Assembly (NCBI GenBank): GCA_937923945.1
Contig: CALDWC010000016.1
Location: 1 to 12,966 of the forward strand
DNA from: an uncultured Treponema sp.
Lineage (GTDB): Bacteria > Spirochaetota > Spirochaetia > Treponematales > Treponemataceae
Reading direction: 5' to 3'
Length of the DNA: 12,966 nucleotides
The position numbers were made by a program, and so were the translations under genes. The notes beneath the pieces were generated by a model. The model made no database searches. It was not told where the DNA came from and saw only the letters and a list, made by a program, of their open reading frames with translations. Positions 1 to 6,564 of the stretch are shown in pieces (position 1 is the stretch's first letter; each line of letters starts with the position of its first letter).

Positions 1-325
1 TACATCGGCAGTTTAATGTACTATAAAGCGACACGGTAAAGTACTATAAAGCGGCTCTATTACTGGCTATACACTGACACTTTAAGGTGCTATACAGTGG
101 CAGTTTAAAGCACTATAAAGCGACACGGTAAAGTACTATAAAGCGGCTCTATTACCGGCTATACACTGACACTTTAAGGCACTATACAGTGGCAGTTTAT
201 AGTACCATAAAGCGACACGGTGAAGCGCTATACAGTGCCTCTCGTAAGCACTTAGTACCGCTCGGTATTGCGATCATCTTACCTTTGGTATTGCGATCGC
301 CTTACACTTGGTAAGATAGTATCCG
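1..325. repeat. 23-bp tandem repeat array with 92-bp higher-order unit
   Basis: A core of the form CTATAAAGCG or CTATACAGTG/CTATACACTG recurs exactly every 23 bp, at 21, 44, 67, 90, 113, 136, 159, 182, 205 (with one change) and 228. Four 23-mers make a 92-bp unit whose copies begin at 7, 99 and 191; copies one and two differ at about five positions by eye, and the third breaks off near 245. Degenerate units in the same period follow: GGTATTGCGATC at 264 and 287, then GGTAAGAT at 310. The first bases look like the tail of another unit, so the array extends past the left edge. A 23-bp period is not a multiple of three, so this is not coding. Its role is unknown; a VNTR or a protein-binding array are both possible. 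Confidence 0.9.
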
Positions 326-493
326 CTCCGCTATCACGTTAAACCGAATATTCTCCGCGCCTTTATATTCTCAGCGATTACGACCCTGTATGCTTTTAGT
401 TCGATATTGCATATTTTTTATTGGTCTTGCGAGGTAAAAAAATTATTGATAATTTGATAATATTGATAGATTTTGCCATTCGATGTTATTTAA
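326..493. other. AT-rich non-coding stretch with TTGATA repeats
   Basis: I see no credible gene here. The only structure is a short AT-rich run at about 440-470 in which TTGATA occurs three times at 8-9 bp spacing (446, 454 and 463). Together with the preceding direct-repeat array this superficially resembles iterons beside an unwinding element, but there is no replication gene nearby to support an origin. Confidence 0.4.
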
Positions 494-704
494 GGAAACG
501 CTGATTAAAGGCTTGTCGCCGTTTAACAGCATACTTTGCAAAGCAAAGTATCTCCTTTATTGTTTCTCAATGTTCAGTATAATAATGTAGATTCTGAACA
601 TTTACGAAACAATAGATTTTAAATGTGGGCACTGAAAAGTAGTCTCTAAAAACATCAGTTTTTAGAGATGCCCTCAATTCTCGATTGAATTAATCAGTGC
701 CTCC
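494..704. mobile_element. Possible MITE-like element with imperfect terminal inverted repeats
   Basis: The ends read GGAAACGCTGATTAA (494-508) and, on the other strand, GGAGGCACTGATTAA (690-704), matching at 12 of 15 positions. Inside are three hairpins: a perfect 9-bp inverted repeat with a 3-nt loop at 531-551; a two-part stem (8 + 8 bp) with arms 559-577 and 594-613; and a perfect 11-bp stem with a 4-nt loop at 643-668, extended by GGGCA/TGCCC at 627-631 and 669-673. There is no transposase and no long ORF, which fits a non-autonomous element. A target-site duplication is not clear, so the boundaries are tentative. It could instead be a structured RNA or repeat unrelated to transposition. 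Confidence 0.5.
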
Positions 705-807
705 ATAAGAGTAGTGACTGTCTCCGTCCCGCTCCGCCACGAATAACAACGCATTGTAGAAATCGTACCTTATAAAAGCTTTTAAAATGATGTGTTTTTA
801 GAGTTTT
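705..807. other. Short spacer downstream of the Bat operon
   Basis: No gene is seen. The only notable structure is an AT-rich 12-bp perfect palindrome (TAAAAGCTTTTA, 773-784) downstream of the last Bat gene stop. It has no GC-rich stem and no loop, so I do not call it a terminator; no convincing intrinsic terminator for the operon is visible here. Confidence 0.35.
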
Positions 808-2130
808 TTACGGATTGATTTCCAATAGGCAATTGCACTTAATCCAACCGGAGTTATCGGTACAAGTTTCGACGTAACACCACTCATCCGTTTTGTTCTT
901 TATGAGTACCGTTTCACCGAGTTGTAGTTCAACGGTTCGTTGTGCGTTTTGTTCAGGAATGCTTGCAAGCGCAACCGGGTATTCTGCATAGATTACGCCG
1001 TACGTATCTCCGTTTATTTTAAAACAACCGATGATCGAAATGAGAACAACGCAGGTAAAAAAAACAACAAAAAGTTTTTTGGATCGACATACAAGAATCA
1101 GTGTTGCGCTTATGCAGCACAGTAAAATCAGCGCAATACGCATCAACTGTTTACGTATCGGGAAAAAACTTTTTTTAATACCCAAATCATTTTCACACTG
1201 CTTTATTTTTTTTAAAGTTTCCATGTGCAAAAATTTTTTTGCAGCAGCACTTCGCAATTGATACAGTTGATATGCGGTTGACATTTTATCCGTGCTGTTT
1301 TTTTTCACGAGAGGGTTGTGCGTTACATGTTTCGGTTTATCATCCAATGAAATTGCGGGTATGGCGGCTTCATTTTCCGTGCTGTCATTCGGTATGGTTG
1401 ATACTGACAGACGATCGGTTGAAACAATATTTTCAGCTTGTAACGGTGTCGCATACGTAATACGCACAATCGGAACTTGCACTTCGTCATAATGAAGCGG
1501 TACACATTCGAACGCTGCGACTTGTGTAAAAAAATCATGCGGTATTTGTACCGTATTGTTTTTTTCAATGAGCATCGTATCCGACTGCTCAAATCTTAGG
1601 TCAATAATTTTATGCGCTGTAGTATGATACGCTCCGTACAACACGAAAAAATATTTTTTCCCTTGTATGATGGGAGGCGTTATTTCCGTGCCGTCATCGG
1701 TAAAAATCTTCCACATAAATTCCGTTGAAGATTGAATGTCGGGATATACGGTAAAAATTTTAATTGGCGTTTGGTTGATTTTTTTATCATTTAACAAAAC
1801 ATCAAACCGGCTTTCACCAAGTGAAGAAATCGTAATTTCAAAAAGACCTTCAACTATGTTGTTGTATTCTTTTAATTCATAGGTGTTTATTTCAAATGAA
1901 GCATCCGACTTCAAAGTAATGACGTTTTTTACCGAAAGCATATTGCGGTAACTGTCACGAGCAATTTTTATTTCAATTGTTACGGTTTGTTCAGTAGTAA
2001 TCGCTGTATCGGAAACGGTGATGGCGAGCGCGTCGTTGTCAAACGATATAAAAATAATTGACAGTAAAAATACCAATACTAATAATCGTACGCATTTTTT
2101 TGAGTTTTTTCCGTGCTTTGTTCGCTCCAT
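808..2130 (-). CDS. BatD-like membrane protein with C-terminal SH3-like domain
   Basis: A 440-residue exported protein, last gene of the Bat operon. A basic N terminus and hydrophobic segment form a signal peptide ending near residue 36 (NDALA). Residues about 37-230 are beta-rich, as in BatD-type proteins that act outside the membrane. A low-complexity linker (240-285) and a short helical region (284-325) follow, then two membrane segments (331-349 and 352-370) and a bacterial SH3-like domain (378-440) with the pattern LGETVLI...W...GWI. The two-membrane-segment plus SH3 tail is the layout of BatE proteins, so this looks like a BatD front joined to a BatE back. The start is supported by AGGTG five bases upstream, although the gene then overlaps its upstream neighbour by 52 nt. 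The aerotolerance or envelope-stress role is inferred from family and context. Confidence 0.7.
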   Translation of the reverse strand: MERTKHGKNSKKCVRLLVLVFLLSIIFISFDNDALAITVSDTAITTEQTVTIEIKIARDSYRNMLSVKNVITLKSDASFEINTYELKEYNNIVEGLFEITISSLGESRFDVLLNDKKINQTPIKIFTVYPDIQSSTEFMWKIFTDDGTEITPPIIQGKKYFFVLYGAYHTTAHKIIDLRFEQSDTMLIEKNNTVQIPHDFFTQVAAFECVPLHYDEVQVPIVRITYATPLQAENIVSTDRLSVSTIPNDSTENEAAIPAISLDDKPKHVTHNPLVKKNSTDKMSTAYQLYQLRSAAAKKFLHMETLKKIKQCENDLGIKKSFFPIRKQLMRIALILLCCISATLILVCRSKKLFVVFFTCVVLISIIGCFKINGDTYGVIYAEYPVALASIPEQNAQRTVELQLGETVLIKNKTDEWCYVETCTDNSGWIKCNCLLEINP

Positions 2131-2663
2131 AATTGCACCTCTTTTTCTTTTATAAAATCTAAAATGGTCGTTTCATTTTTGCTATCTGCTTGCTTTTGTT
2201 GCGTCTGTTTGGTTTTGTTCTTTTCTTGCGTTAAAAATTGTAAACACAATTCATAATTTATTTTTGCCGACATAAATGTGCTATCCGTTTGAATTGCGTT
2301 TTTAAATGCTTGCAGTGCAGCCGTATAATTTTTATCTTTAAAATAGTGGACACCGAGTTGAAAATATGAGTGCAGTTTTATTTTTGCTTCTTCGGTTTGC
2401 ACAAGCTCGTTATATATTTTTTCCGCCGCAAGTGTTTCACCGATTGCGTTGTATGCAAGTGCAAGGTTGTACTTTATGTAATACGAAGTAGTTGCTTTAT
2501 TATTCGTTGCAGCAGCGGCGGTATACCACGTTTCAATTGATTTATTATAGTTGTGTTTTTTATAATTTTGCACCGCCGAAAAATTATCGATTTGCAGTTT
2601 TTGATTTGCCGTGCATGCGGTAAATAAAATTGCTGCAACGTATACTAGTATTTTTTTATCCAT
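2079..2663 (-). CDS. BatC-like TPR lipoprotein
   Basis: A 194-residue protein with a short hydrophobic N terminus ending in LFTAC (Cys17), which fits the relaxed lipoprotein signal of spirochetes and suggests a lipid-anchored, periplasm-facing protein. Residues about 28-145 form helical tetratricopeptide-like repeats (for example YNLALAYNAIGETLAAEKIY and YFQLGVHYFKDKNYTAALQA). The tail is Gln/Lys-rich and ends with a DFIKEKEVQLW segment like the C-terminal motif of BatC proteins. TPR proteins of Bat operons are thought to scaffold the von Willebrand A partners; that role is inferred here. I chose the ATG at 2663 because GGAGA sits six bases upstream and it starts the signal peptide; a longer in-frame start at 2708 has neither. 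It overlaps the preceding gene by 19 nt. Confidence 0.75.
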   Translation of the reverse strand: MDKKILVYVAAILFTACTANQKLQIDNFSAVQNYKKHNYNKSIETWYTAAAATNNKATTSYYIKYNLALAYNAIGETLAAEKIYNELVQTEEAKIKLHSYFQLGVHYFKDKNYTAALQAFKNAIQTDSTFMSAKINYELCLQFLTQEKNKTKQTQQKQADSKNETTILDFIKEKEVQLWSEQSTEKTQKNAYDY

Positions 2664-3607
2664 TCGTGTTCTCCAATGATATTGCCGCATACCAAGCAGA
2701 AAAAACAAATGAGCAATGCTTCCGTAGTGCGGGATTGTTTTTTTGTTACGGTTATCCTTTCCGTTTCCGCGTTTATTTTTTTTATGATCGCAGCTGCGTT
2801 TTCAGCCGAACGCGGTTCATCATATCTGAAATAGGTACTCGCTTCAGCGGAAACTTCATGTATAAATGCTTTTATGTTTTCTTCACGGAGATTTGTGGTA
2901 ATCGTTTTTTCTTTTTCATATTCATCGTAAATTTTTATCGGCGAACCTTTTTGTGTGCCGATTCCGATACAAAGGACGGTAATGTTTTTATCGTTGAGAA
3001 GGGCAACGGTGTTTTTAAGTTTGCCGATGCTCTCATCTCCGTCCGTTAAAATGACCATGACCTTTCGTATGCTTTCTTCGGAAGAAAAATTTTGCACCGC
3101 CGTTTCAATTGCTTTTTCCAAATTGCTGCCCGGTGCCGTGAGACTGTTTTGCGTTACATGCGATAAAACGGAATCAAAAATAGTTTTATCCAACGTGAGC
3201 GGTATTGATAAAACGGCAGCGCCTTTAAATAAAACCAAGCCGCTCGGAATAGTTCCGGTTTGTGCATTGATTGCTTTGATCAAGGCTTTTGCAATTTGTA
3301 AGCGGCTGCTTCCCGTATCGGTAACATTCATACTGCGAGAAATATCCAAGAGAAAAAACACTTCGGTGCCGGTTTGTTTTTGGTTTATTTTTTTTGTACC
3401 GAACAACGGATCTGCCAGAGCAAAGATTAAAAATGAAAATGCAAGTGCGTAGAATATATATTTGATAATAGTTTTTTTGCGAATGATAGGTAACCGATCC
3501 GCCGAAAAAATATGTTTTAAATTGATTACACTCATAATCGCTGACGGTAAAAAAAACAGGAGGAGCAACAATAAAAATAAATAATTCGGATTTTCAAAAA
3601 CGATCAT
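2645..3607 (-). CDS. batB: BatB-like von Willebrand factor A domain membrane protein
   Basis: A 320-residue membrane protein. Two N-terminal membrane segments (about 8-25 and 48-66) are followed by the family motif ALADPLFGTK and a von Willebrand A domain (about 82-280). The metal-dependent adhesion site is intact: DISRS (D88, S90, S92) and LTDGDES (D189). A weaker hydrophobic segment lies near 297-311. BatA and BatB proteins are proposed to form a membrane complex that helps cells cope with oxygen or envelope stress, activated by a MoxR ATPase. The start at 3607 gives the classic ATGA overlap with the upstream stop and has GAGG eight bases before it; an in-frame ATG at 3643 would add 12 poorly supported residues. 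The BatB name rests on position and domain content. Confidence 0.82.
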   Translation of the reverse strand: MIVFENPNYLFLLLLLLFFLPSAIMSVINLKHIFSADRLPIIRKKTIIKYIFYALAFSFLIFALADPLFGTKKINQKQTGTEVFFLLDISRSMNVTDTGSSRLQIAKALIKAINAQTGTIPSGLVLFKGAAVLSIPLTLDKTIFDSVLSHVTQNSLTAPGSNLEKAIETAVQNFSSEESIRKVMVILTDGDESIGKLKNTVALLNDKNITVLCIGIGTQKGSPIKIYDEYEKEKTITTNLREENIKAFIHEVSAEASTYFRYDEPRSAENAAAIIKKINAETERITVTKKQSRTTEALLICFFCLVCGNIIGEHEWIKKY

Positions 3608-4602
3608 AGCATCATCCTCAAAACATTTTTTTTGATATACCATGCTGATGTCAACAGAATAAAAGCAGCTGCAATCGCATATTTTTGTAACGGATGCATT
3701 TCGGTTACCGTTTCCTGTAAAACGGTTTTCGCTAAATTTTTATGTATTGTATCAAACCCGATATGCAAGGTCTCCGTCGAATGTGCTGCATGGTAAACTC
3801 CGTTTGCATACTGTGCAAGTTCTTTTAAGTTTGCTTCATTAAAATGACCGCGGCTTTTTCCGTAGTATGTTTTTAAGTTTTCCGCGTTATGATATTGTAT
3901 TTCGCCGCCTTCGGTACTCCCGATGCCAATCACATAAAAGTTTATTGCCCGTTCTGCAATAATTTTTGCCGCGTTGATCGGGGAAACTGATCCTGCATTA
4001 TTTTCTCCGTCGGTTAAAACAACCAAGTAGCAATTTGCATCACGGCGGCTGTGGAGCACTGCGGTTGCAAGACCATCACCGAGTGCCGTTCCCTCTCCCA
4101 ATTCTCCGACGGTAACCTTTTCTAAACGTTGTAAAAAAATGTTGCGGTTTAGCGTTTCAGGAATTACTAAACTGCTGTGTGTTGCAAACAAGGTGAGACC
4201 AATCGCGATATTTTTATTTTGTAAAACAAAATTGCGTATAGTTTCTTTTGCAATATCCAATCGAGAACTCGTGTTGTCAAGTTTATTGTGCATATCGGTA
4301 ATTGACATTGAAGGACTTACATCCAGGAGAAACATTACGGAAGCATCATTATCGGCAAATGTTTTATTTTGTGAAATAAGGTTCGGTTCTGCCAGTGCTG
4401 TAATTATGAAAATCAGTGCAGCAATATATTCAAAACGGTAAACGGTGTAGAGTATGTTTTTGTTTTTTACTTTGCGGTCAGTTTTCCAATCAAGTATGGA
4501 AAACGCAAAAAGAATTTTTTTACATCCGGTTTTTTGCAGCACGACATAGAGCGGAAATACAAGCAAAAGAAAAAGTGCTGCAGGATTATGTAGACTAATC
4601 AT
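3604..4602 (-). CDS. batA: BatA-like von Willebrand factor A domain membrane protein
   Basis: A 332-residue protein that opens with the BatA-type start (FxNPAALFLLLVFPLYVV-like; here HNPAALFLLLVFPLYVV), has a second membrane segment at about 56-72 ending in ALAEPN, then a von Willebrand A domain (about 87-290) and a C-terminal membrane segment (about 306-323). The metal-binding motif is complete: DVSPS (D94, S96, S98), T172 in GEGTALGDG, and D198 in LTDGEN. This matches the usual BatA layout and length, with the A domain facing outside the cytoplasmic membrane. Translation is probably coupled to its neighbours: the start overlaps the preceding stop by 8 nt and its stop overlaps batB by 4 nt. 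Confidence 0.85.
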   Translation of the reverse strand: MISLHNPAALFLLLVFPLYVVLQKTGCKKILFAFSILDWKTDRKVKNKNILYTVYRFEYIAALIFIITALAEPNLISQNKTFADNDASVMFLLDVSPSMSITDMHNKLDNTSSRLDIAKETIRNFVLQNKNIAIGLTLFATHSSLVIPETLNRNIFLQRLEKVTVGELGEGTALGDGLATAVLHSRRDANCYLVVLTDGENNAGSVSPINAAKIIAERAINFYVIGIGSTEGGEIQYHNAENLKTYYGKSRGHFNEANLKELAQYANGVYHAAHSTETLHIGFDTIHKNLAKTVLQETVTEMHPLQKYAIAAAFILLTSAWYIKKNVLRMML

Positions 4603-5392
4603 GTTGTAGCTCCATGCGGCATGCGATTATAAAATTATGTATCGCTTGTGAAAAAACGTTTTTATCGAGCGGAGCATTATTGAAGCGCACCGCTTCGATT
4701 GAGCGCATTACAAGCGCAAGCGAAGAAATTATTTTTTCACTTGCTTTGTTCGCCGTTAAAATATTTTTTATTTCAGTAAAGGTTAATGCGGAAATATGCA
4801 CTTCGGCAAAACAGTTAAAATAACCGGAGAGAAATGTTCGGATGTTTTGTTCCGTTTCAATAATAAACACTTTTGTATTAATCGATTTATTTTTGAAAAG
4901 TTTTTTCGTTTTACGCTGTAATTTTTTAAGTGCATATTTTTTTTTGCGTTTATGGTTTAACTTAAATAATCTTTGATACAGCACAAAAATAAAAAGAAAA
5001 AATGTAATACCGATAAATCCGACTGTTACAAATAAAAACATCGTCCCCGGAATGAGCAGCGGTGTATTTTCTTCTTGTAGTGCCGTTGTATTTTCACTAA
5101 GAAGTGATTGAATTGTAATACTCGGTATATCGGAAAGAATGCCGAGTGGACGTAATGAAGGAAATATAATTTCACCGGCTTTCCATGCTTTAAATCGTAT
5201 AACAACGAATTGTTCTTTTCCGGTTTGTTTTAGTTCGATTCCTAAAATGCTGATTGTTTCCGTTTCAAGCGTTTTATGTTTTTGCACCGTATCATTAAAA
5301 ACTGTTTTATCAATCGATAATTCTGAAAGGGCAATCATGCATTCAACTTCGTCCCCGATGTATATATTTTGAGGCGTTAAAAAAACTTCCAT
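4595..5392 (-). CDS. Single-pass membrane protein of the Bat operon (DUF4381/BatD-like layout)
   Basis: A 265-residue protein that I do not recognise from motifs alone. Residues 1-105 look beta-rich and include KAGEIIFPSLRPLG, similar to the 'leads to pleasing proline' strand pattern of BatD and DUF4381 proteins. One long membrane segment spans 112-139, and the following stretch (142-170) is strongly basic, so the C-terminal helical part (170-265) should be cytoplasmic and the N-terminal domain outside. There is no signal peptide before the N-terminal domain, which is odd for that topology. Position between the DUF58 gene and batA is where DUF4381-type proteins usually sit. The start has AGGTGA eight bases upstream, overlapping the previous stop codon. 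Confidence 0.65.
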   Translation of the reverse strand: MEVFLTPQNIYIGDEVECMIALSELSIDKTVFNDTVQKHKTLETETISILGIELKQTGKEQFVVIRFKAWKAGEIIFPSLRPLGILSDIPSITIQSLLSENTTALQEENTPLLIPGTMFLFVTVGFIGITFFLFIFVLYQRLFKLNHKRKKKYALKKLQRKTKKLFKNKSINTKVFIIETEQNIRTFLSGYFNCFAEVHISALTFTEIKNILTANKASEKIISSLALVMRSIEAVRFNNAPLDKNVFSQAIHNFIIACRMELQHD

Positions 5393-5399
5393 ACGGTGA

Positions 5400-6317
5400 T
5401 CACCTATCGCTTTTTCTTTTTAATACGTTTATTGCATCGTATTTGTTTTTTGCACTCAAAAGAAAATCGGTGATTACTTTTACCGAGTTATCCGACGTTG
5501 AAATTTTGCAAGGTAAAACTCCGCAGTCAATACAGGTGTTTTCCCACTGCGCCGTTTTTTGTAAAAAGCGCTGCTGATACGTGCCGCCGTTTTTTTTTGA
5601 TTTTGTGTTGACAAAAATTGTTTGATTATGTTCGCTGTCATGAACGCGGAGTAAACCGACTTGTGGAAGTTCATAATCGTATTTTGAAAAAAGTTTTATT
5701 GCAATGATGTCATGATATTTTGCGAGTGCGGAAAGTTTTTCTTTGTAGTTCATGATTTTAAAATCGGAAACGACAACGATGAGCCCATGTTTATTTAAGA
5801 CTTTGCCGGCAGCATCAAACGCCGCATTTAAATCACTTCCATTATTTTCGCCGGCGGAAAAATGCTGTAGCTGATGTACGATTGAAAAAACAAAATCGCT
5901 TCCTGATTTCGGGAACCATATTTGTTTTATTTTTTGTGAAAACACTACAGCGCCGACTTGACAACTGACGTGCTGACCGGCAAATAAAAAAAGACTCGCA
6001 AGCTCGACCGCTTTTTCAAAATACGTTTTATTATTTTCCGTATCGGAAAACATTGAAGCCGATGCATCGATAATGACAAATACGGTAACCTCATGTTCTT
6101 CTCGGTATAATTTTATAAACGCCTTGCCGGTGCGTGCCGTTAAGTTCCAATCAATGGAGCGGATATCGTCCTGCAATGAATATTCCCGACAAGAATCAAA
6201 CTCAATGCCTTGACCGACAAAAAGAGAAGCAAACATTCCGTACCGTAAGCTTTTTGAAATTGCAATCGATGAAAGCTGTAACTGCTTTGCCTGTTCATTG
6301 AGTTTATTGAGCTGCAT
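5400..6317 (-). CDS. DUF58 domain protein of the Bat/MoxR-associated operon
   Basis: A 305-residue soluble protein, first gene of the operon. It carries the DUF58 signature REYSLQDDIRSIDWNLTAR (44-62) followed by a von Willebrand A-like fold with DASAS (D84, S86, S88) and VSDFK (D185), so the metal site looks intact. Length is typical for the family. DUF58 proteins are regularly encoded next to a MoxR AAA+ ATPase and Bat proteins and are presumed to link them; the exact activity is unknown. No membrane segment or signal peptide is seen. No Shine-Dalgarno sequence precedes the ATG, and a strong -10 box ends only 15 bases upstream, so the mRNA may be almost leaderless. The gene ends 7 nt before the next one. 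Confidence 0.88.
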   Translation of the reverse strand: MQLNKLNEQAKQLQLSSIAISKSLRYGMFASLFVGQGIEFDSCREYSLQDDIRSIDWNLTARTGKAFIKLYREEHEVTVFVIIDASASMFSDTENNKTYFEKAVELASLFLFAGQHVSCQVGAVVFSQKIKQIWFPKSGSDFVFSIVHQLQHFSAGENNGSDLNAAFDAAGKVLNKHGLIVVVSDFKIMNYKEKLSALAKYHDIIAIKLFSKYDYELPQVGLLRVHDSEHNQTIFVNTKSKKNGGTYQQRFLQKTAQWENTCIDCGVLPCKISTSDNSVKVITDFLLSAKNKYDAINVLKRKSDR

Positions 6318-6331
6318 ACGCTATTTTAAAT

Positions 6332-6359
6332 ATTATAGGCGAAAAAATCAAGCGCACAA
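6332..6359 (-). promoter_or_regulatory. Probable promoter of the Bat operon
   Basis: On the minus strand there is a perfect TATAAT (6332-6337) with a partial -35, TTGTGC (6354-6359), 16 bp upstream. Transcription would start near 6325, leaving only about eight bases before the DUF58 ATG. This is the only good minus-strand promoter found between the tracrRNA terminator and the operon. Confidence 0.55.
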
Positions 6360-6421
6360 TTACTGTATAATATTTATCATGAGATCGCCGAATACAGTTC
6401 TGCATCAAAGACGGCAGAAAA

Positions 6422-6526
6422 TAAAAAGACCTGCCCGAGCAGGTCTTTTTTTGCACCACCATGTGCAGTTCCCCAAGGGGACGCGTTCGATAAATCTTAT
6501 TTGAACTTGTTGTGTAATTTTAGATT
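6422..6526 (-). ncRNA. tracrRNA of the type II-A CRISPR system
   Basis: About 105 nt, transcribed away from cas9. Its 5' end is an anti-repeat: ATCTAAAATTACACAAC (6509-6525) pairs perfectly with bases 9-25 of the CRISPR repeat. A short bulge (AAG) follows, then UUCAAAU pairs with the first seven repeat bases, including G-U pairs. The next segment, AAUAAGAUUUAUC, resembles the conserved bulge-to-nexus part of other II-A tracrRNAs. Two hairpins follow (CCCC/GGGG near 6471-6480 and UGCAC/GUGCA near 6452-6467), then the terminator hairpin. It pairs with pre-crRNA for RNase III processing and Cas9 loading, as known for type II systems. The ends are predicted from the promoter and terminator. Confidence 0.92.
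6423..6450. terminator. Bidirectional intrinsic terminator ending the tracrRNA
   Basis: A perfect inverted repeat: AGACCTGC, loop CCGA, GCAGGTCT, flanked by A and T runs so the stem extends to 12 bp. Read on the minus strand it ends in a U run and terminates the tracrRNA; on the plus strand it also has a T run (6446-6452). It separates the CRISPR control region from the Bat promoter. Confidence 0.9.
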
Positions 6527-6537
6527 ATCAATATAAT
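6510..6537 (+). promoter_or_regulatory. Probable cas operon promoter
   Basis: A perfect TATAAT (6532-6537) with a partial -35, TTGTGT (6510-6515), 16 bp upstream. The start would be near 6544, giving a leader of about 21 nt that holds the ribosome site. The -10 box shares five base pairs with the tracrRNA -10 on the opposite strand, and the -35 lies inside anti-repeat DNA. Confidence 0.6.
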
Positions 6538-6561
6538 ACTATATTAAGGGAGTTTTGTCAA
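6533..6561 (-). promoter_or_regulatory. tracrRNA promoter
   Basis: On the minus strand a consensus -35 (TTGACA, 6556-6561) and a near-consensus -10 (TATTAT, 6533-6538) are separated by exactly 17 bp. Transcription would start at about 6525-6526, at the first base of the anti-repeat. The -35 lies in the cas9 5' untranslated region, four bases before the cas9 ATG. Confidence 0.88.
6546..6552 (+). promoter_or_regulatory. cas9 ribosome binding site
   Basis: AAGGGAG lies 12 bases before the cas9 ATG at 6565. The spacing is somewhat long, but no other start is suitable because the RuvC-I motif begins only a few residues later. Confidence 0.7.
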
Positions 6562-6564
6562 TAC

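Noticed and set aside
1..493. Plasmid-like origin made of iterons and an AT-rich unwinding region
   Set aside because: The repeat period and nearby AT-rich run are suggestive, but there is no replication initiator gene, DnaA box cluster or partition gene in the window.
2955..3452. Plus-strand ORF of 165 codons opposite batB
   Set aside because: It lies wholly within a clear von Willebrand A gene on the other strand and shows no domain or ribosome site of its own.
3608..3643. Longer start for the BatB-like protein
   Set aside because: The extra 12 residues precede the conserved membrane start, and the 3607 ATG has a ribosome site and an ATGA junction.
6366..6452. Small plus-strand RNA from TATAAT at 6366-6371 to the terminator
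   Set aside because: No acceptable -35 element is found at the right distance, so the -10-like box alone is weak evidence in AT-rich DNA.
6298..6504. Plus-strand ORF of 68 codons, including a 41-codon version starting at 6379
   Set aside because: It runs through the bidirectional terminator and the tracrRNA gene on the opposite strand, has no ribosome site, and is similar to nothing I recognise.
6508..6525. Apparent stray CRISPR repeat fragment upstream of cas9
   Set aside because: The match is explained by the tracrRNA anti-repeat on the minus strand, which has its own promoter and terminator.
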